The notes under the pieces: generated by a model
The model's database searches: none
Told to the model about the DNA's origin: nothing
What the model saw: the letters and a program-made list of their open reading frames with translations, nothing else
Made by a program: the position numbers and the translations under genes
Shown here: in pieces, positions 15,573-17,510 of the stretch
How positions within the stretch are numbered: position 1 is the stretch's first letter
Layout: each line of letters opens with the position of its first letter
Source: Collinsella aerofaciens
GTDB taxonomy: Bacteria; Actinomycetota; Coriobacteriia; Coriobacteriales; Coriobacteriaceae
Assembly: GCA_014846205.1 (NCBI GenBank)
Contig: RKAY01000096.1
Span: 1 to 17,510, forward strand
Reading direction: 5' to 3'
Length of the DNA stretch: 17,510 nt

Positions 15573-15587
15573 TTAAGTCGTCCTTAA
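15573..15587. promoter_or_regulatory. TTAAG/CTTAA inverted repeat in the divergent intergenic region
   Basis: TTAAG (15573-15577) and CTTAA (15583-15587) are 5-bp arms around a 5-bp spacer, a dyad lying between the divergent VanR-like and carboxypeptidase genes. It could be a binding site shared by both promoters. Evidence is symmetry and position only. Confidence 0.25.
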
Positions 15588-15659
15588 GCACCCATGTGTC
15601 CGTTTGGGCACAGATGCAGGCCATGCGCGCGCTCGACGCTCGCCACCGCCGGCAAACGA

Positions 15660-15665
15660 TATACT
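15660..15665 (+). promoter_or_regulatory. Candidate -10 element of the DD-carboxypeptidase gene
   Basis: TATACT is a 5/6 match to the -10 consensus. The transcription start should fall near 15672, downstream of the in-frame GTG at 15669. This argues that translation starts at the later GTG, 15705. No recognisable -35 lies upstream, again suggesting activation by a regulator. Confidence 0.45.
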
Positions 15666-15704
15666 CTAGTGCCAGAAGAGACCACCCCGTCGAAAGCGAA
15701 ATCC

Positions 15705-17045
15705 GTGAAGCCCTTCACCTCTTTTGCAAAGCGCTCTGCCCAGCTTGCCACCGGCTTTATCTGTGCCGTCGCCCTTGTTGCCGGCGCGCCAACGGTCGCC
15801 GGCGCACAAGTGCTCACGACCGACGACGTTTGCGGCAAGACTGCCGATGCGCGCGGTATTACGGCCGAGAACCTTCCTGATATCGAGGCCACCAACGCCA
15901 TTGTCATGGGTAAGGACGGCTCCGTCTATTATGGGCGCGGCGCCGATGAGCAAGTCAAGATCGCCTCAATTACCAAGGTCATGACCGCGATTCTGACCGT
16001 CGAAAACTGCAAAATGGACGAGAAGATCACGGTGAGCAATGCTGCCGCCACCGTAGGCAACTCGACCGCCGGCCTGCTCGAAGGCGACGAGCTCACGGTG
16101 GAGCAGGCCCTGCGCGGCCTGATGATTCCCTCGGGTAACGATGCCGCCATCGCACTTGCCGAGCACGTGGGCAAAAAGATCGACCCCAAGACCAAGGACG
16201 CCGTGGCCACCTTTGTAAAGGCCATGAACGAGCGCGCTAAAAAGCTTGGCTGCACCGGCACGGTCTTTGAGAATCCGCACGGCCTGGATTTTGACGAGTG
16301 GGCCGGCGATATGCACTCGACCGCACATGATGTAGCACTGATGATGCAGGAGGCCATGAAAAACGACACGTTCCGCGAGGTCGTGGCGAGCGAGGACTCC
16401 TGGATCGAGGTTACGGGCGCCGACGGCTCCGACCATTCGCATTCCATGGATACGCACAATGAGCTGCTGGGGCAGGACGGCAATATCGGCGGCAAGACCG
16501 GCACCACCGACGACGCGGGCTATTGCTTTGCGAGCGCCTACAATCGCGATGGCGACGAGGTCTACACCGTCGTTTTGAACTCCACCACCACCGACCAGCG
16601 CTTTACCGATACGGCGACCCTTGCCAACTGGTACTACGGCCACAAAGTTACGGTTGCGATCGCCAATACGCAGGAGAAGACCGCCAACGGTAATCCCCTC
16701 ATGGCGCGTATTGGGCAGACCGACTGGACCGATAAGACGATCGACGCCACGCTCGCCGATCCCGCGGCTCAGACGACCGTGTTCTCGCTTGCCGGCGAGG
16801 TGACCGAGAAGGTTAGCTACGACGACCTTTCGGGCACGGTGCACGTGGGCGACAAGGTAGGCAGCATCACGCTCAAGCAAGACGGCACCAAGATTGCCGT
16901 CGTTGATTTGGTTGCCGACGAGGAGGGCTCGGGGCCAAACCCCATCGAGTGGCTACTGGTAAAGCTCGACCGCCTGAGTCGCCGCATTGACAACCGCCCG
17001 CTCACGGCCGAAAGCGAGACCGTAGCCAAGGCACCCGAGGCGTAG
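15705..17045 (+). CDS. Secreted D-alanyl-D-alanine carboxypeptidase (PBP5/DacA type, peptidase S11)
   Basis: This 446-residue serine DD-carboxypeptidase trims the terminal D-Ala of peptidoglycan pentapeptides outside the membrane. A signal peptide is clear: basic start (FAKRSAQ), hydrophobic LATGFICAVALVAGAPTV and an AGA-Q-type cleavage site near residue 34. Catalytic motifs are SITK (Ser88, Lys91), SGN (143-145) and KTG (264-266). A beta-rich C-terminal domain follows (about 315-410), then an amphipathic segment NPIEWLLVKLDRLSRRI that probably anchors it as in PBP5. The start GTG 15705 gives a normal signal peptide and fits the -10 at 15660. GTG 15669 is in frame but has no ribosome site. 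The Shine-Dalgarno is weak (GAAAG, about 10 nt away). Four cysteines (43, 102, 183, 274) lie in the exported part. It is divergent from the VanRS-like pair. Confidence 0.95.
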   Translation: MKPFTSFAKRSAQLATGFICAVALVAGAPTVAGAQVLTTDDVCGKTADARGITAENLPDIEATNAIVMGKDGSVYYGRGADEQVKIASITKVMTAILTVENCKMDEKITVSNAAATVGNSTAGLLEGDELTVEQALRGLMIPSGNDAAIALAEHVGKKIDPKTKDAVATFVKAMNERAKKLGCTGTVFENPHGLDFDEWAGDMHSTAHDVALMMQEAMKNDTFREVVASEDSWIEVTGADGSDHSHSMDTHNELLGQDGNIGGKTGTTDDAGYCFASAYNRDGDEVYTVVLNSTTTDQRFTDTATLANWYYGHKVTVAIANTQEKTANGNPLMARIGQTDWTDKTIDATLADPAAQTTVFSLAGEVTEKVSYDDLSGTVHVGDKVGSITLKQDGTKIAVVDLVADEEGSGPNPIEWLLVKLDRLSRRIDNRPLTAESETVAKAPEA

Positions 17046-17070
17046 GGTCGAAGAACAACACGCTCACTGA

Positions 17071-17102
17071 AAGAAGGCATCCGAAAGGATGCCTTCTTTT
17101 TT
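17071..17102 (+). terminator. Intrinsic terminator of the DD-carboxypeptidase gene
   Basis: A 12-bp perfect stem (17071-17082 with 17087-17098) with a GAAA tetraloop ends in TTTTTT, 25 nt after the stop codon. On the minus strand it is followed only by TTTC, so it acts mainly on the plus strand. Confidence 0.97.
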
Positions 17103-17120
17103 GAGGGTTCGAATCCCCAG
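17103..17120. other. tRNA T-arm-like fragment (possible old att scar)
   Basis: GAGGG-TTCGAAT-CCCCA (17103-17119) resembles a T-arm, with three of five stem pairs intact. GGGTTCGAATCCCCAG (17105-17120) recurs at 17193-17207 as GGGTTCGAACCCCAG, with one base missing. No acceptor stem fits it, so it is not a tRNA gene. It may be a relic of an earlier integration. Confidence 0.4.
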
Positions 17121-17137
17121 CGCCCTTTCTCGATAAT

Positions 17138-17167
17138 AAAAAAATGGCCCCAAACGGGACCCTTTTT
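17138..17167. terminator. Bidirectional terminator, probably the original tRNA(Ser) terminator
   Basis: On the minus strand GGTCCC (17161-17156) pairs with GGGGCC (17151-17146), with one wobble and a GTTT loop, and is followed by ATTTTTTTATT. On the plus strand the same hairpin, with one mismatch, precedes CTTTTTC. In the minus direction it begins 17 nt after the CCA of the tRNA-like 3' end, the usual place for a tRNA gene's terminator. Confidence 0.8.
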
Positions 17168-17178
17168 CAAATTCATAC

Positions 17179-17206
17179 TGGCGGAGAGCTGGGGGTTCGA
17201 ACCCCA
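17179..17206 (-). pseudogene. tRNA(Ser)-like 3' end, probable attachment site of an integrated element
   Basis: On the minus strand these 28 nt read as the 3' end of a tRNA. There is a T-stem TGGGG/CCCCA around the loop TTCGAAC, the acceptor 3' strand GCTCTCC, discriminator G and an encoded CCA. The implied acceptor 5' strand GGAGAGC and the discriminator G suit tRNA(Ser). Only about 42 nt separate it from the integrase stop codon, and they contain no D-arm or anticodon arm, so the 5' half is absent. This is the pattern left when an element integrates at a tRNA 3' end. Confidence 0.7.
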
Positions 17207-17248
17207 GTACAACAGCCATTCTACCTGCGGAAACGCCGATTCCTACTG

Positions 17249-17510
17249 TCAGCGATTGCCAACATCCCCGCCGTCCATGGCGTCGACCGCCACCTTGAGG
17301 TCGTCGAGCTTCTGGCGCACGTAGTAGCGCATCGTCGTCTTGATGTCGGCGTGCCCCATGATGCGCGAGAGCTTCGAGACCTCCATGCCCTCGTTGACGC
17401 ACGCCGTGACGCAGGCTCACCATGGTGACGCGCGGCAGCGACGTCCCGTCGGGGTAGCTCCCCGCGGCGAAGCGGCGCATGCGCTCGCCCGCGGTCACGG
17501 GGCTCAGCAG
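17249..17510 (-). pseudogene. Tyrosine recombinase (phage/ICE-type integrase), C-terminal part, frameshifted and cut by the right edge
   Basis: From the right edge one minus-strand frame reads an integrase-like stretch ending VTMVSLRH. The next frame then continues ACVNEGMEVSKLSRIMGH, followed by ADIKTTMRYYV, to a TGA at 17249-17251. The second part holds the family's late His (IMGH) and the nucleophile Tyr (RYY). The first part holds the Arg of the H-x-x-R motif, although the His position reads Val. The frame breaks near 17405-17410, so the product would be truncated and lack the nucleophile. The gene points toward the tRNA-like end, as is usual for an element that integrates there. A sequencing error could also explain a single break. 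Confidence 0.8.

Noticed and set aside
15594..15704. N-terminal 37 residues of the longest carboxypeptidase frame
   Set aside because: They begin upstream of the promoter-like TATACT, contain several Cys and Arg not expected before a signal peptide, and have no ribosome site.
13547..17045. Vancomycin-resistance cluster
   Set aside because: Only VanR- and VanS-like regulators and an ordinary penicillin-binding carboxypeptidase (SxxK type, not the zinc enzymes VanX/VanY) are present. There is no ligase or vanH.
17103..17130. Complete tRNA gene
   Set aside because: Only a T-arm-like stretch is present. The preceding bases are the carboxypeptidase terminator, and no acceptor, D-arm or anticodon arm can be formed.

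Overview
The window looks like a chromosomal segment from a high-GC anaerobic actinobacterium of the class Coriobacteriia, most likely Collinsella or a close relative. This is inferred from base composition, the tandem YhgE/Pip proteins, the VanRS-like pair and the GTCCCC-type intergenic repeats. It cannot be proved without a database search. Almost everything up to about 15.5 kb is read from the minus strand; most long plus-strand open frames there are shadows of GC-rich minus-strand genes.

Layout from left to right. (1) The N-terminal part of an M20 amidohydrolase, cut by the left edge. (2) A DMT/EamA transporter with its own terminator and a probable promoter. (3) A two-gene operon of large YhgE/Pip membrane proteins (949-residue frame, then 729 residues). 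The genes are abutted TAA/ATG, with a strong Shine-Dalgarno encoded in the last codons of the first gene. A palindromic operator-like site lies over the promoter. (4) A gene-free stretch (about 7.0-7.45 kb) filled with three different kinds of repeat or RNA-like structure. (5) htpG (bacterial Hsp90), with a terminator-like hairpin in its leader. (6) A GNAT acetyltransferase. (7) A phosphate-type cluster transcribed pstB, then a PhoB-like regulator, then a PhoR-like kinase, with a Pho-box-like promoter in front of pstB. (8) A VanR/VanS-like two-component pair. (9) Divergent from it on the plus strand, a secreted penicillin-binding D-alanyl-D-alanine carboxypeptidase with an excellent terminator. 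(10) At the right edge, the junction of an integrated element: a tRNA(Ser)-like 3' end, the tRNA's own terminator, and a frameshifted tyrosine integrase running off the edge.

How the genes fit together. The phosphate cluster probably senses phosphate limitation and drives PstB, the ATPase of the high-affinity phosphate importer; its permease partners pstSCA are not in the window. The VanRS-like pair beside a DD-carboxypeptidase suggests a cell-wall-stress module. No vanHAX-type resistance genes are present, so this is not a vancomycin-resistance cluster. The YhgE pair is an envelope system of unclear function.

The most unusual content is non-coding. There is a 27-bp-period repeat at 7.08-7.17 kb whose frame reappears at 9.64-9.68 kb with a different palindromic core. 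There is a roughly 100-nt imperfect palindrome capped by a UUCG hairpin, and three tandem hairpins spaced by GCAGCGTCG. The element junction at the right end makes a clear prediction about an intact tRNA beyond the window.
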